A stretch of DNA of 64,000 nt, from assembly GCA_022376925.1 (NCBI GenBank), contig JAIOJX010000005.1, positions 14,226,501 to 14,290,500 on the forward strand, written 5' to 3'. A model generated the notes under the pieces. It saw only the letters and a program-made list of their open reading frames with translations, ran no database searches and had not been told where the DNA came from. The DNA comes from Tragulus kanchil. Taxonomy: Eukaryota > Chordata > Mammalia > Artiodactyla > Tragulidae. The position numbers were made by a program, and so were the translations under genes. Of the stretch, positions 1 through 12,600 are shown one piece after another; positions within the stretch are counted from its first letter, which is position 1; every line of letters starts with the position of its first letter.

Positions 1-1366
1 ACCACAACGATCACCTAAAACGTGGAGACCGTGAATTAACACAAGGGTAGCAAAGCACACTCACCGGCTCCAAGTCCAGGTGACGATTAAAAGGATCAGG
101 CTCAAGCCCAACACACAATAATTTACCATGAGAAGTCAGAGGAAGGCTTCTTCATCAACCAAATAAATAAAAAAGAAACATACTCTAATCCGAGTTTAAA
201 AAAACTCTCGGCGATTTCTCAATTTCCCCCACAGTACCGTCTGCAAAGACAGTTATCTTCAACCGTCTAACAAAGTGCGATCAAGAGAGCCTGTCAGGCT
301 ACAGTGCATGGGGTCACAAAGAGTCAGACATAACTGAGCCACTACGACTAAAACTTGGATCTTAGAAGCAGGTGGGCGGGGAGGCTCTTTATGTAAAGAA
401 ATGGAGTGAATCCGTTTCAAAATGAACATTATGATAAAACAAGGATTCACCTCCGACACGTGTGCGGAAAATCCAGATTTCTGTATGTGAAGGTGGGTAG
501 AAGTGGTCACGCAACTCACCAAGAAAGGAAACAGAATGTGATGTGGAAAGAGCTCTCCGGAGACCGCCAGACACAGCCTGCGGCAAAGCAGTGGACCATC
601 AGCTCGATTCCAGGACACCATTACGGTTCATTTGGATTCAGTAGGTCTAGGGTGGAGTCCAGCTTCTTTTTATTTATTTTTTAACCTCTCTTGGGGATTC
701 TGGTGGCCAGCCAGGCTCCAGAACCTCTGAACTAGTCTATTTCCACAGCCTGGAGCAGGACTACTCCCAAGGCAAACAGAAAGAGGGGATCAATTTCACA
801 ATCTCCTCCGGTTGCGAATACTAGTGTTCCCAAGCCCGAATTGCCCCAACTTCAAACTAACTTCCCTGCTCTCCTGATCCTGTGCAGGCCGTCTGGTCCT
901 CCCTTCAACAGCGAACCATGAGTCATCACCCCTGTGTCTGCATGACTCTCTAGGTCAGAAAAATGTACTGTACATGAAGAAATCAGGAAGTTGTCAAATC
1001 AAAAACAGACCCAGAGAAATTCAAGATCCACCAAATGCAAGTTGCTACCGAACCAACAAGCCGTCTCCCTACACCACGGTCACACCACAACGATCACCTA
1101 AAACGTGGAGACCGTGAATTAACACAAGGGTAGCAAAGCACACTCACCGGCTCCAAGTCCAGGTGACGATTAAAAGGATCAGGCTCAAGCCCAACACACA
1201 ATAATTTACCATGAGAAGTCAGAGGAAGGCTTCTTCATCAACCAAATAAATAAAAAAGAAACATACTCTAATCCGAGTTTAAAAAAACTCTCGGCGATTT
1301 CTCAATTTCCCCCACAGTACCGTCTGCAAAGACAGTTATCTTCAACCGTCTACAAAGTGCTCAAGT
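1..1366 (+). repeat. Tandem duplication 1 (first copy cut by window edge)
   Basis: Positions 1-280 recur at 1084-1363 with near identity. What follows differs: 281-1070 follows the first occurrence, while the second continues into new sequence. The simplest reading is a unit of about 1,083 bases whose second copy is about 281-1366 and whose first copy started about 800 bases before the window. This predicts that the DNA left of base 1 matches 281-1070. Confidence 0.7.
284..351 (+). mobile_element. Bov-tA SINE, 3' fragment
   Basis: This fragment matches the 3' half of the ruminant tRNA-derived Bov-tA SINE, including the stretch for the consensus gagcctg...ggctacagt...ggggtc.caaagagtc.gaca. 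The 5' tRNA-like part is absent because the piece starts at a duplication junction. Confidence 0.75.
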
Positions 1367-3216
1367 ATGACTGGAAGGCGATTTTCCCAGACCAGACTTT
1401 ATCCTCAGATGCCTACGAGGAAGCCTCGCACACCTCTCACCTGATCGGTGACACACTCCCCCGTGGCAGCTGTGGAAGGCGCAGTCCAAGGACAGGCAGA
1501 TTTGCAGCTTGAGCGGTACACCTCGGTGATCTGCTGCCCGATCCTCCTGCAAGGGTCCAGGGGGTGCAGAAGAGGAAATCCAGCATAAGACACAGAACGA
1601 ATGGCTTTAGCAAAATAATTCCGCCCGAAGACACCATGCATGGAAATCTACATATCAAGAACATCACATTTGGCCTTGCTTTATGAGAATTACACAGGCA
1701 CCAGCTAGCTCAGAAGGCAGGTCTGGTTTCATTCAGCAGGGCTCAAGGGGAGGCCAACACACCAAAAGGTCATCCCTTCAATCAAATGAAGAGCTTGGTC
1801 TCCCCATCTGAGCCAGCGACGGTCAGGTTTTTCTCTACTGTTTCTAACGAATCATCTTGTAAACACATGCTGGTTATCACAGGACGATCGGGTGAAAATG
1901 GGCATGGACCGAAAAGCAATTGAGCCAAAGTTTCATTTTCATGAGGCGTATCTTACTGTCAACATGCAACCTGAGATACAACCATGACACGGAGCACAGG
2001 TGTTAGCATACCAGTCTAATGGAATAGAAAAGAAAGAATCGAATGCTGAAAAAAAAAATTTAGGTATGCATATACTCACTAGACTTTGCACTGGACTTTA
2101 CATGATTTAACTACTGAACGATGTCTACTTGCATAATACTGCGATTAAAAGGATCCTACACCACGGTCACACACGATCACCTAAAACGTGGAGACCGTGA
2201 ATTAACACAAGGGTAGCAAAGCACACTCACCGGCTCCAAGTCCAGGTGACGATTAAAAGGATCAGGCTCAAGCCCAACACACAATAATTTACCATGAGAA
2301 GTCAGAGGAAGGCTTCTTCATCAACCAAATAAATAAAAAAGAAACATACTCTAATCCGAGTTTAAAAAAACTCTCGGCGATTTCTCAATTTCCCCCACAG
2401 TACCGTCTGCAAAGACAGTTATCTTCAACCGTCTACAAAGTGCTCAAGTATGACTGGAAGGCGATTTTCCCAGACCAGACTTTATCCTCAGATGCCTACG
2501 AGGAAGCCTCGCACACCTCTCACCTGATCGGTGACACACTCCCCCGTGGCAGCTGTGGAAGGCGCAGTCCAAGGACAGGCAGATTTGCAGCTTGAGCGGT
2601 ACACCTCGGTGATCTGCTGCCCGATCCTCCTGCAAGGGTCCAGGGGGTGCAGAAGAGGAAATCCAGCATAAGACACAGAACGAATGGCTTTAGCAAAATA
2701 ATTCCGCCCGAAGACACCATGCATGGAAATCTACATATCAAGAACATCACATTTGGCCTTGCTTTATGAGAATTACACAGGCACCAGCTAGCTCAGAAGG
2801 CAGGTCTGGTTTCATTCAGCAGGGCTCAAGGGGAGGCCAACACACCAAAAGGTCATCCCTTCAATCAAATGAAGAGCTTGGTCTCCCCATCTGAGCCAGC
2901 GACGGTCAGGTTTTTCTCTACTGTTTCTAACGAATCATCTTGTAAACACATGCTGGTTATCACAGGACGATCGGGTGAAAATGGGCATGGACCGAAAAGC
3001 AATTGAGCCAAAGTTTCATTTTCATGAGGCGTATCTTACTGTCAACATGCAACCTGAGATACAACCATGACACGGAGCACAGGTGTTAGCATACCAGTCT
3101 AATGGAATAGAAAAGAAAGAATCGAATGCTGAAAAAAAAAATTTAGGTATGCATATACTCACTAGACTTTGCACTGGACTTTACATGATTTAACTACTGA
3201 ACGTATGTCTACTTGA
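1072..3216 (+). repeat. Tandem duplication 2, unit about 1,083 bases
   Basis: Copy 1 is about 1072-2132 and copy 2 about 2157-3216. They are nearly identical throughout. The linker 2133-2155 contains a 14-base echo (2142-2155) of unit sequence found at 84-97 and 1167-1180. Copy 2 begins with a small deletion compared with copy 1. Its first 280 bases also match window positions 1-280, so that piece is present three times. No gene is recognisable inside the unit; the open frames on the minus strand are short and appear in both copies. Confidence 0.95.
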
Positions 3217-4018
3217 TTTTCAGTCTGCCACAACATCTTGAGCATGTTTAACTAAAGATTACTCCCTGTAGGATGAATGAGTGAATGTGTGAATGGATAA
3301 ATGAAAGAGAGAATGAATGAATCTTCCATATACCTTTCCATCAGGGAGCCTGGTACTTGCAGTAGTTTGTGTGAGGTAAACACCTATGCATAGAAACGGA
3401 ACAAGTTGAGGACTCCATCTGCTAACACACTTTCCTATCTATTCAAATCATATTTTTAAATACTGATAGTTCCCAACTGTCCACATTAAATAGAATTGGG
3501 AGCACAGTTATTATTATAGACTAATCCCCAAACTCGTCATGGCTGGACTGATTTTTTTTTTTTTCAGCGTTTCATTACTGGAGCTGATCTGCATATTTGC
3601 TTAGGCTGGTTTTAAATTTAGTTTGGGTTTCCTAAGCCCACGCCAGGTAACAAGTAGGAAGGAGAAGGCCCAGGATTACACTGGGTGTCAGAAAGAAACT
3701 ATTCTGGAGCTATGAATATGATCTCCAATGTGAATAATCTGTAAACAGGTAAGTGAGCCAATTATCCCTGGGTACATGGCAACACATTTCATGATTATTT
3801 TCATCCATACACACTCACTATTTTTAAGAGCACAGCCCAGCTGGAAAGGAAAATAATTTCAACTGCTTTCCAACACTTTGCAAAGTAATGAATAGTAGCC
3901 AAAGTATTCTTACTTCTAGCTAATCCATTCACCAAGTATTTATTTAGGCACCTTTTGCGTGCCAAAGACTGATACGCAGAAGAAGGAATTTTTCTGGGCC
4001 TTGGTTTCCCCACATGGC
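3217..4018. other. Single-copy non-coding sequence
   Basis: AT-rich sequence with a GAAT-rich patch (about 3277-3320) and a T14-type tract near 3550. I see no gene, RNA or recognisable transposon. Confidence 0.5.
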
Positions 4019-4264
4019 AACAGTTAAGTGTGTGTGCTTAAGTCGCTTCAGTCACGACCAATGCTTTACGACCCCCTGGACTGGAGCCTGCCAGGCTCCT
4101 CTGTCCCTGGGATGCTCCAGGCAAGCGTACGGGAGTGGGTTGCCATGCCATCCTCCAGAGGATCTTCCCAACACAGGAATCCAACATCTCTTAGGGATTC
4201 AGTGCGCCTGCACTGGCGGGTTCTTTTCCACTAGCGCCACTTGGGAAGCCCCGAACAGTTAAGT
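4019..4264 (-). mobile_element. Bov-tA SINE with target-site duplication
   Basis: Nearly full-length Bov-tA in reverse orientation: the 3' end (complement of the gactgaagc...cttaa segment) is on the left and the tRNA-like head ending gggaagcccc is on the right. It is flanked by an 11-base direct repeat, aacagttaagt, at 4019-4029 and 4254-4264. This is a target-site duplication typical of LINE-mediated insertion. Confidence 0.93.
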
Positions 4265-5211
4265 ACAGAGAAAGAAGAAAGCCCTTGTAGACTATCAGGT
4301 CTCTGAAGTCCTTGAAAGACACTATCCCACCACTAAGAGCTTGTTGAGTTACACAAATAAATAGCGGCCAAGTAAAAGGTCACACTGTTCTATTTATTCT
4401 TACACAGTACCTGTTTTAAGGGTTGGGGTGTGATCTTGTTTTCTCTAAGAGCATCGCAAATGCAACCCCAAAATCCTTGATCCTCATTTTCAAACAACGA
4501 GCAGGGACAGTGACTTTGCAGAGCACTTGAACAATTGATAGTGTTGGCTTGTGTACCAATGTGTGTGGACATCATCCTATTTACCTATCACCTAGCAGAT
4601 AAGACTTTATAGAGTCCAAATTACAGTCTCCTCCCAGTCTTCTCAAGTGCAGAGAACAGTCAAATGTGATGCAAATGCTGTAAAATATTAATTTACTCTC
4701 GTATCGGTATGGTTACTTATTTCAAAAGCATTTGTATTGCTACACCACCAAAGAGTTAACCCAATTTGCTGTGTTCCATCAGAGGGAACAAACACAAGAA
4801 GAAAAGCAAGGCTGAGGGGATGCCCAGCAAAAATATATGGACAACATACAATAAAACAGCCTATAGCCAATTCAAGACACTATCTCTACTAAAAATGGAA
4901 TATTTAATATTTAAAAAGCACAGCAGAGCAACGGGACACAACACTACTAACAGTGGAAGATAGAAACATGGCCTAAGTAATACAGATGTGACACCCAGTA
5001 AAGACAAGACAATATATAAATAATGTAGACACAGAAGAAAAATATAAATGCTTCCAGGAGAGTAGGCCAAAGCTAAGGAAGGATGGCATCAAAGAAAATC
5101 TGCCATATTCCATGATAACATTTTCTCTGAATGTTAGAAGCATCCGTGTTTACAAGTTAGCAGCTATGACAGGAATGACTAAAAACTTCTGAGAAAGAAC
5201 TCACTCAAAAT
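4265..5211. other. Single-copy non-coding sequence
   Basis: AT-rich DNA. The short open frames on both strands overlap each other and have no recognisable protein similarity. I see no RNA gene or clear transposon. Confidence 0.5.
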
Positions 5212-5504
5212 GTGTCCGTTAGGGCTTCCCTGGTGGTCCAGTGGGTAAAGAGTCTGCCTCGCAATGCAAGGGGCACCAGTTCAATCCCTGCCCCGGGAAG
5301 ATGCCACATGCCCCTGAGCAGCTGGACCAGTGTGCCCAATTGCGAGCCAGCACTCTGGAGCGCATGCACCCAGAGCCGGTGCTCTGCAACAAGAGGGGCC
5401 CCTGCAATGGGAGGCCCACAAGGGCCAAAGAATAAAGATGGATGAAAATAAATAAACAAAGAATCAATAATGAGGCCAAAATTTAAAACAAAAAGTGTCC
5501 GTTA
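5212..5504 (+). mobile_element. CHR-type tRNA-derived SINE with target-site duplication
   Basis: It starts agggcttccctggtggtcca, then carries a tRNA-like promoter region and the long CHR-type body (gcatgcacccagagcc..., gggaggcccacaagggccaa) and ends in an A-rich tail with aaataaa units. The direct repeat gtgtccgtta flanks it (5212-5221 and 5495-5504). The short open frames on both strands here are SINE sequence, not genes. Confidence 0.9.
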
Positions 5505-6243
5505 AAAGCACTTAAGTAGAACAAAAAAAGGACTTCCTCTTAGCCTGAACCCAAACACCATCGCCAGGGGAAACTTTGCCCCCTGAAGCCTCAAACTGTG
5601 ATTATAATACAATGAGTTTTCTAAAAAGTAATTCTCAGGCTGAGAATATAATTTTTGCCTGTGTTATTTCCAAGACCACGGCTTTTTCATTACTCCAAAA
5701 ATGGGATACATTAAAAGTTATATATAAAAAATCAATGAAACAGTTCTGCTCTCATCAAATATGTCAAAGAGAATATAATGCTTGTTGCTTTTTTATCTTT
5801 GATAGTTCTAAACATGTTTTACTACAGACATATTTATAGTACATTTAGCCTGAAAAGTTCAGATTTATAAGGACTATACTATATATTACCACACTGATAA
5901 AGACAGAGATAGATAAATCATGAAATAAGGAGAGAAATTTCTGAAAACTGTTTCCCCCAATAAAGATTATTTACCTAAGCCGTTTTATTACTTCTGGAAT
6001 TTTAAGTATTTACATATTTTTAAAATCTTGATCCAATGACAATTCTTTCAGCCAACATCTGAAAATATTCTTTAAACCTACAACGGGGTACACTCATATC
6101 ACCCGTTAAAGACATTTTAAATGTGTATTTTATTAAAGTGAATTAAATGAAACTAAAATTTGAACAGCATAATTGAGGACTATAAATTTCTTTCTTACAA
6201 AGAAAAAAAAAAAAAAAGAGGGCAGTCCTGTGTGGAACGCCCC
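5505..6243. other. Single-copy AT-rich non-coding sequence
   Basis: AT-rich sequence with a poly-A run near 6201-6218. The short plus-strand frame at 5576-5839 has no recognisable features. The last 25 bases (about 6219-6243) differ from the sequence preceding the second copy of the following duplication. Confidence 0.45.
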
Positions 6244-8353
6244 AGAACAGAAGTTATTATCTCTACTGGGATTTCTATGATATTTTTCGATGCTTTTCAC
6301 AAAATCAAGAGAACCTGCTTCTGATAAGCTGGGAAGGACAAGCAGAACTAAATCTGCTCTTTGAAGCAGTTAAGCGGCACGTATCAAAAGAAAGCAAGCA
6401 ATGGAAATCAAATCATCTGTCTTCGCCATAAAAATAATATTCTACCTTGCTGCACTATGTCATCTTACATACGCAAGTATTTAAGCTTTTCAGAGTCTAA
6501 ACTATGTGTTACCTGCAGACAACTATAGTTTAAAGAATTAACATTCACTCCTACCTTCACTAAATTTCAGGCTTTTAGTAAAAACATGTTTATTGACTAA
6601 CTTCTCATAGGAAACAAAATGAGCCAGTGTTACTGTGCATTACTGATAAAAAACTGTCACTCAAGGTAAGTGCAAACAGAAAATCCACTTGACATTTCAG
6701 AAGGGAAAAAAAATAAAGGCACGTTATACAAAAGGGATGTGAATCAAACTCTGTAATGACAACAAAACAAGGAGTCACAGAAACATGCTTATTAATATTT
6801 TAACAATCTCTTGAGGCTGGCCTTCCCCGGGATGCCAGACAACTGAGTTAGGCCTGCTGAAACGTAAGACCAACTACAGACATTTCATGCACAGTCTGAT
6901 GCCTAAAGAGAGTTGTTCCTGAATCTGTCTCCAAGAGTAAATGACAATTCAGAGGCCAGGAAGCCTACTTATAATATTTCGGATTATCATCACCTCTGTT
7001 TATCAAACCCTCTTAAAACGAAATCCAGAAAATACCGATTTTCAGAGTTTGCAATCAAGTACCTTTTGCATACGTATTCCAACATGGCTTTATTTGTGCA
7101 TTCAAAAATATACGTTCACATTTGGCCTCCAGTTAAATGTTTCTGTACACAGTAAAATGTTATTCAGGACCTCCAAGGTGTTGTGTGAAACTTAACACTT
7201 CTGTGCTTTGTTTTCTATTCTTGCCTCCCCCCATCTATGTAACTCCTAGATATGAAGGCTTGTTTTAGACACAGCAACTCTTGATCTGGGCAGGTCAGAA
7301 CAGAAGTTATTATCTCTACTGGGATTTCTATGATATTTTTCGATGCTTTTCACAAAATCAAGAGAACCTGCTTCTGATAAGCTGGGAAGGACAAGCAGAA
7401 CTAAATCTGCTCTTTGAAGCAGTTAAGCGGCACGTATCAAAAGAAAGCAAGCAATGGAAATCAAATCATCTGTCTTCGCCATAAAAATAATATTCTACCT
7501 TGCTGCACTATGTCATCTTACATACGCAAGTATTTAAGCTTTTCAGAGTCTAAACTATGTGTTACCTGCAGACAACTATAGTTTAAAGAATTAACATTCA
7601 CTCCTACCTTCACTAAATTTCAGGCTTTTAGTAAAAACATGTTTATTGACTAACTTCTCATAGGAAACAAAATGAGCCAGTGTTACTGTGCATTACTGAT
7701 AAAAAACTGTCACTCAAGGTAAGTGCAAACAGAAAATCCACTTGACATTTCAGAAGGGAAAAAAAATAAAGGCACGTTATACAAAAGGGATGTGAATCAA
7801 ACTCTGTAATGACAACAAAACAAGGAGTCACAGAAACATGCTTATTAATATTTTAACAATCTCTTGAGGCTGGCCTTCCCCGGGATGCCAGACAACTGAG
7901 TTAGGCCTGCTGAAACGTAAGACCAACTACAGACATTTCATGCACAGTCTGATGCCTAAAGAGAGTTGTTCCTGAATCTGTCTCCAAGAGTAAATGACAA
8001 TTCAGAGGCCAGGAAGCCTACTTATAATATTTCGGATTATCATCACCTCTGTTTATCAAACCCTCTTAAAACGAAATCCAGAAAATACCGATTTTCAGAG
8101 TTTGCAATCAAGTACCTTTTGCATACGTATTCCAACATGGCTTTATTTGTGCATTCAAAAATATACGTTCACATTTGGCCTCCAGTTAAATGTTTCTGTA
8201 CACAGTAAAATGTTATTCAGGACCTCCAAGGTGTTGTGTGAAACTTAACACTTCTGTGCTTTGTTTTCTATTCTTGCCTCCCCCCATCTATGTAACTCCT
8301 AGATATGAAGGCTTGTTTTAGACACAGCAACTCTTGATCTGGGCAGGTCAGAA
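6244..8353 (+). repeat. Tandem duplication 3, unit 1,053 bases
   Basis: Copy 1 is 6244-7296 and copy 2 is 7297-8353, directly abutting and almost identical. The unit is AT-rich non-coding DNA with no transposon I can name. Paired short open frames (for example 6913-7155 and 7966-8208) are identical because the DNA is duplicated. Confidence 0.96.
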
Positions 8354-8569
8354 GCATTTTCCAGCGGCATAAAGTCACTCACTAAGGGTAGAAACTCGCA
8401 AGTCCTCTGTGAGGACCACTGAGGCCCTCTCAATCCTGGCCCCAGAGGTTAAAAAGGAGTTACCAATTTAGGGCTGTAAAACTGTAAACTGACTGGTAGG
8501 TTCATATCCACATCAAGACATCATCATTCTCAATTACTGTTTCTTTCAAATGTCAGATTTATTAAAACA

Positions 8570-8582
8570 CCCCCCCCCCCCC
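8570..8582 (+). repeat. Poly-C tract
   Basis: A run of 13 C. The equivalent tract in the second duplication copy (9659-9670) has 12 C. The one-base difference fits sequencing or consensus error, or simple slippage. Confidence 0.9.
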
Positions 8583-8685
8583 TTATTTGGATTGCCCAAG
8601 CAACAGCTTCAGCAACCAAAGCTACTTTCCTTTTTTTTTTTCCCTCAACCGTATTATTTTTCTTAGGTTAGCAGGCTTATTAAGT

Positions 8686-8716
8686 GCATTCTGCTCGAAT
8701 GCACAGAGCAGAATGC
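8686..8716 (+). other. Perfect 11-bp hairpin
   Basis: gcattctgctc (8686-8696) is the exact reverse complement of gagcagaatgc (8706-8716), around a 9-base loop. The duplicate copy carries the same hairpin about 1,088 bases downstream. The stem is too short for a microRNA precursor, so function is unknown. Confidence 0.5.
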
Positions 8717-8939
8717 TGTTCGCTAAATTATTAAATGTTCATTAAATTATATCCCCAAATAGAGTACAAGTTATTGTGCAAAAGCACCAAACATTACTAG
8801 CCTACCAGATAAAGGCCTGTATCATCTCTTACCTGAGACAAAAACCTTTTAATTTACTACCACAAAGGGAAGGATCCTGGCCAAGAAATCCAAGTTAAGA
8901 ATGACGACATTCAGAATGATTGCCTACTTCATTTTTTGT

Positions 8940-9021
8940 CATTATGATGGTTGTAAAGTTTGCAAATATGAAAACAGTATTTTGCCATTACGATGGCCAT
9001 AAAGTTTTCAAATATGACAAC
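8940..9021 (+). repeat. Short imperfect local tandem repeat
   Basis: 8940-8975 and 8986-9021 are diverged copies (46-base spacing, roughly five in six bases shared) around the pattern cattaYgatggYYRtaaagt. Because the two units have diverged, this is an old natural duplication, unlike the 1.1 kb duplications. It recurs at about 10028-10109 in the second large copy. Confidence 0.6.
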
Positions 9022-11471
9022 GGGGATATCCTTCTCAAATAAATTATTTCCACTGAATAAAGCCTTTAAAATACCAGTCTCAGCTACTGGCAGCTTGGGT
9101 TCTAAAGGTTCTTTTGTACTTGAAAGGGTTAAGTGCCTGCCAGGCCAAAGGCACCAGACAGACTGCAAAAGAAATGTTGCTTTGGTCAGCTCTGAAAGGT
9201 TTTCAGCAAGTACCAAATACTTGTTGATCTGTTTCACAAGCAGGATTGTCAGGCTCCTTTCACTGTCTGGGGAAGTGCATTTACATACTGCACCCAGTAA
9301 GCAGAGCTTGTTGGTCTCCTTTACAAAAGTTGAGTAGCTAGAAGCCTCATTCAGCGTCTCCCATCCAAAAGTGACAGGAAGAAGAAGATGCGGTTGAAAT
9401 AGTAAAGTCTCTCATCTGGCTTGGGTCTTCCCTTGGGATCCCCAAAAGTGACAGGAAGAAGAGATGCACTCACTAAGGGTAGAAACTCAAGTCCTCTGTG
9501 AGGACCACTGAGGCCCTCTCAATCCTGGCCCCAGAGGTTAAAAAGGAGTTACCAATTTAGGGCTGTAAAACTGTAAACTGACTGGTAGGTTCATATCCAC
9601 ATCAAGACATCATCATTCTCAATTACTGTTTCTTTCAAATGTCAGATTTATTAAAACACCCCCCCCCCCCTTATTTGGATTGCCCAAGCAACAGCTTCAG
9701 CAACCAAAGCTACTTTCCTTTTTTTTTTTCCCTCAACCGTATTATTTTTCTTAGGTTAGCAGGCTTATTAAGTGCATTCTGCTCGAATGCACAGAGCAGA
9801 ATGCTGTTCGCTAAATTATTAAATGTTCATTAAATTATATCCCCAAATAGAGTACAAGTTATTGTGCAAAAGCACCAAACATTACTAGCCTACCAGATAA
9901 AGGCCTGTATCATCTCTTACCTGAGACAAAAACCTTTTAATTTACTACCACAAAGGGAAGGATCCTGGCCAAGAAATCCAAGTTAAGAATGACGACATTC
10001 AGAATGATTGCCTACTTCATTTTTTGTCATTATGATGGTTGTAAAGTTTGCAAATATGAAAACAGTATTTTGCCATTACGATGGCCATAAAGTTTTCAAA
10101 TATGACAACGGGGATATCCTTCTCAAATAAATTATTTCCACTGAATAAAGCCTTTAAAATACCAGTCTCAGCTACTGGCAGCTTGGGTTCTAAAGGTTCT
10201 TTTGTACTTGAAAGGGTTAAGTGCCTGCCAGGCCAAAGGCACCAGACAGACTGCAAAAGAAATGTTGCTTTGGTCAGCTCTGAAAGGTTTTCAGCAAGTA
10301 CCAAATACTTGTTGATCTGTTTCACAAGCAGGATTGTCAGGCTCCTTTCACTGTCTGGGGAAGTGCATTTACATACTGCACCCAGTAAGCAGAGCTTGTT
10401 GGTCTCCTTTACAAAAGTTGAGTAGCTAGAAGCCTCATTCAGCGTCTCCCATCCAAAAGTGACAGGAAGAAGAAGATGCGGTTGAAATAGTAAAGTCTCT
10501 CATCTGGCTTGGGCACAAATCTTGTGCATGAAACACTTGGGATAGACAAACCCACCTGAATGGACGGAGGAAGGAACACTGTCTGTTGCCATGGCAGCCT
10601 GATCTAATTACATGAGTGATCAGGGCTGGCGTAAGTGCACCGAAAACCTACACCCGCTGACAGGTATCTACGAGATGAGAAAGGCAGGCAGGCGGAAGGT
10701 TCAGAGGAGCCCTTCAACCTCTGCTTTCTGTAGAAGGTGGCACTCAAGCCCATTTATCTGTAGAGCTGCTAAAATATTGACGGATGCAGGCACAGTTAGA
10801 GGGCAATCAGAGGAGATTAAATGCCAGAGCATTAGCCCTTGAGTACAATCCCTTTCCACGAGTTCATGGGCAGGATTTTCTCCTCCTTCTCTCTGGTTGT
10901 TCCCCCAGGCAAACGCTCGGTTCCAAAAAAAAGCTCACGTGTCAAACTACCTTTACCCATCAGATAAACCACAAGGTGGGCTTAAGACGGGGATTCTAGG
11001 AACTGCAGGGTTCCTCAGAAACCCGAATGAAATGGTTTAACTAACACTGTCGAAAAAGTAACTAGCTGTGCCTAAAAATAACCGTCAAGTACCCGCTGCT
11101 GTGAGCGATATGTAACGACGATGTTTAAATATTAAGAGGAGCCTGCATTATAAAACACAAATGTCATTGAGATGTGACGATGAGATTGCCAGAGGAGAAC
11201 TTATTTGCATACACACATTCCCATGCACGCACCAGGATGTGCACCGAGCATGCCACTCTTAAGCCATTAGTTTTTATTCTGTGGGTGTAATAGGGTCTTC
11301 TAATTTTGCTAATTGTATCCTGTGGCTCTCAAAGGGAAGCTAAGAATCTCTTCGGGGACAGAACCAGTTTGGAGGAGTCCCTACTGCACAGCATACGGTA
11401 AACAAAATAAAAATAGCCTGCCGTTCTCCTTAGCCACATCGCGCATTATATAACCAGCTTCCGACTGGCTT

Positions 11472-11509
11472 TGTGTGTGTCTGTGTGTGTGTGTGTGTAT
11501 GTGTGTGTG
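11472..11509 (+). repeat. (TG)n microsatellite
   Basis: TG dinucleotide repeat with a few interruptions. Its duplicate is at 12562-12600. Open frames rich in VCVCVC arise from this tract and are not genes. Confidence 0.95.
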
Positions 11510-12561
11510 CCCTTACTACTCTTCAGCAATTTCCCAATCTCTCGAAGTATTCATATTACCCTCTTATCTGTAGGATTATATACTAAGAAAGCAAAACAAA
11601 ACAGCCGCCACGGAACTGAACTGAACCCCACAGTCCTTAGAAACTGGGCTTTTTGGGGGTTGTTTTCTGGTGACTGCTTGCCATGGCAGCCTGATCTAAT
11701 TACATGAGTGATCAGGGCTGGCGTAAGCGCACCGAAAACCTACACCCGCTGACAGGTATCTACGAGATGAGAAAGGCAGGCAGGCGGAAGGTTCAGAGGA
11801 GCCCTTCAACCTCTGCTTTCTGTAGAAGGTGGCACTCAAGCCCATTTATCTGTAGAGCTGCTAAAATATTGACGGATGCAGGCACAGTTAGAGGGCAATC
11901 AGAGGAGATTAAATGCCAGAGCATTAGCCCTTGAGTACAATCCCTTTCCACGAGTTCATGGGCAGGATTTTCTCCTCCTTCTCTCTGGTTGTTCCCCCAG
12001 GCAAACGCTCGGTTCCAAAAAAAAGCTCACGTGTCAAACTACCTTTACCCATCAGATAAACCACAAGGTGGGCTTAAGACGGGATTCTAGGAACTGCAGG
12101 GTTCCTCAGAAACCCGAATGAAATGGTTTAACTAACACTGTCGAAAAAGTAACTAGCTGTGCCTAAAAATAACCGTCAAGTACCCGCTGCTGTGAGCGAT
12201 ATGTAACGACGATGTTTAAATATTAAGAGGAGCCTGCATTATAAAACACAAATGTCATTGAGATGTGACGATGAGATTGCCAGAGGAGAACTTATTTGCA
12301 TACACACATTCCCATGCACGCACCAGGATGTGCACCGAGCATGCCACTCTTAAGCCATTAGTTTTTATTCTGTGGGTGTAATAGGGTCTTCTAATTTTGC
12401 TAATTGTATCCTGTGGCTCTCAAAGGGAAGCTAAGAATCTCTTCGGGGACAGAACCAGTTTGGAGGAGTCCCTACTGCACAGCATACGGTAAACAAAATA
12501 AAAATAGCCTGCCGTTCTCCTTAGCCACATCGCGCATTATATAACCAGCTTCCGACTGGCT

Positions 12562-12600
12562 TTGTGTGTGTATGTGTGTGTGTGTGTGTATGTGTGTGTG
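12562..12600 (+). repeat. (TG)n microsatellite, second copy
   Basis: Duplicate of the tract at 11472-11509, differing by one substitution at an interruption. Confidence 0.95.

Larger units (their letters stand above)
8377..10513 (+). repeat. Tandem duplication 4, offset about 1,088 bases
   Basis: Copy 1 is 8377-9425 and copy 2 is 9468-10513. They are separated by a 42-base linker whose 9442-9461 repeats 20 bases from the end of copy 1 (9365-9384). Copies differ by a 2-base deletion after the start of copy 2 and by homopolymer lengths (a C run of 13 in copy 1, 12 in copy 2). Confidence 0.96.

Noticed and set aside
8686..8716. MicroRNA precursor at the hairpin
   Set aside because: The stem is only 11 bp, and the adjoining bases do not extend the pairing to the length needed for a precursor.
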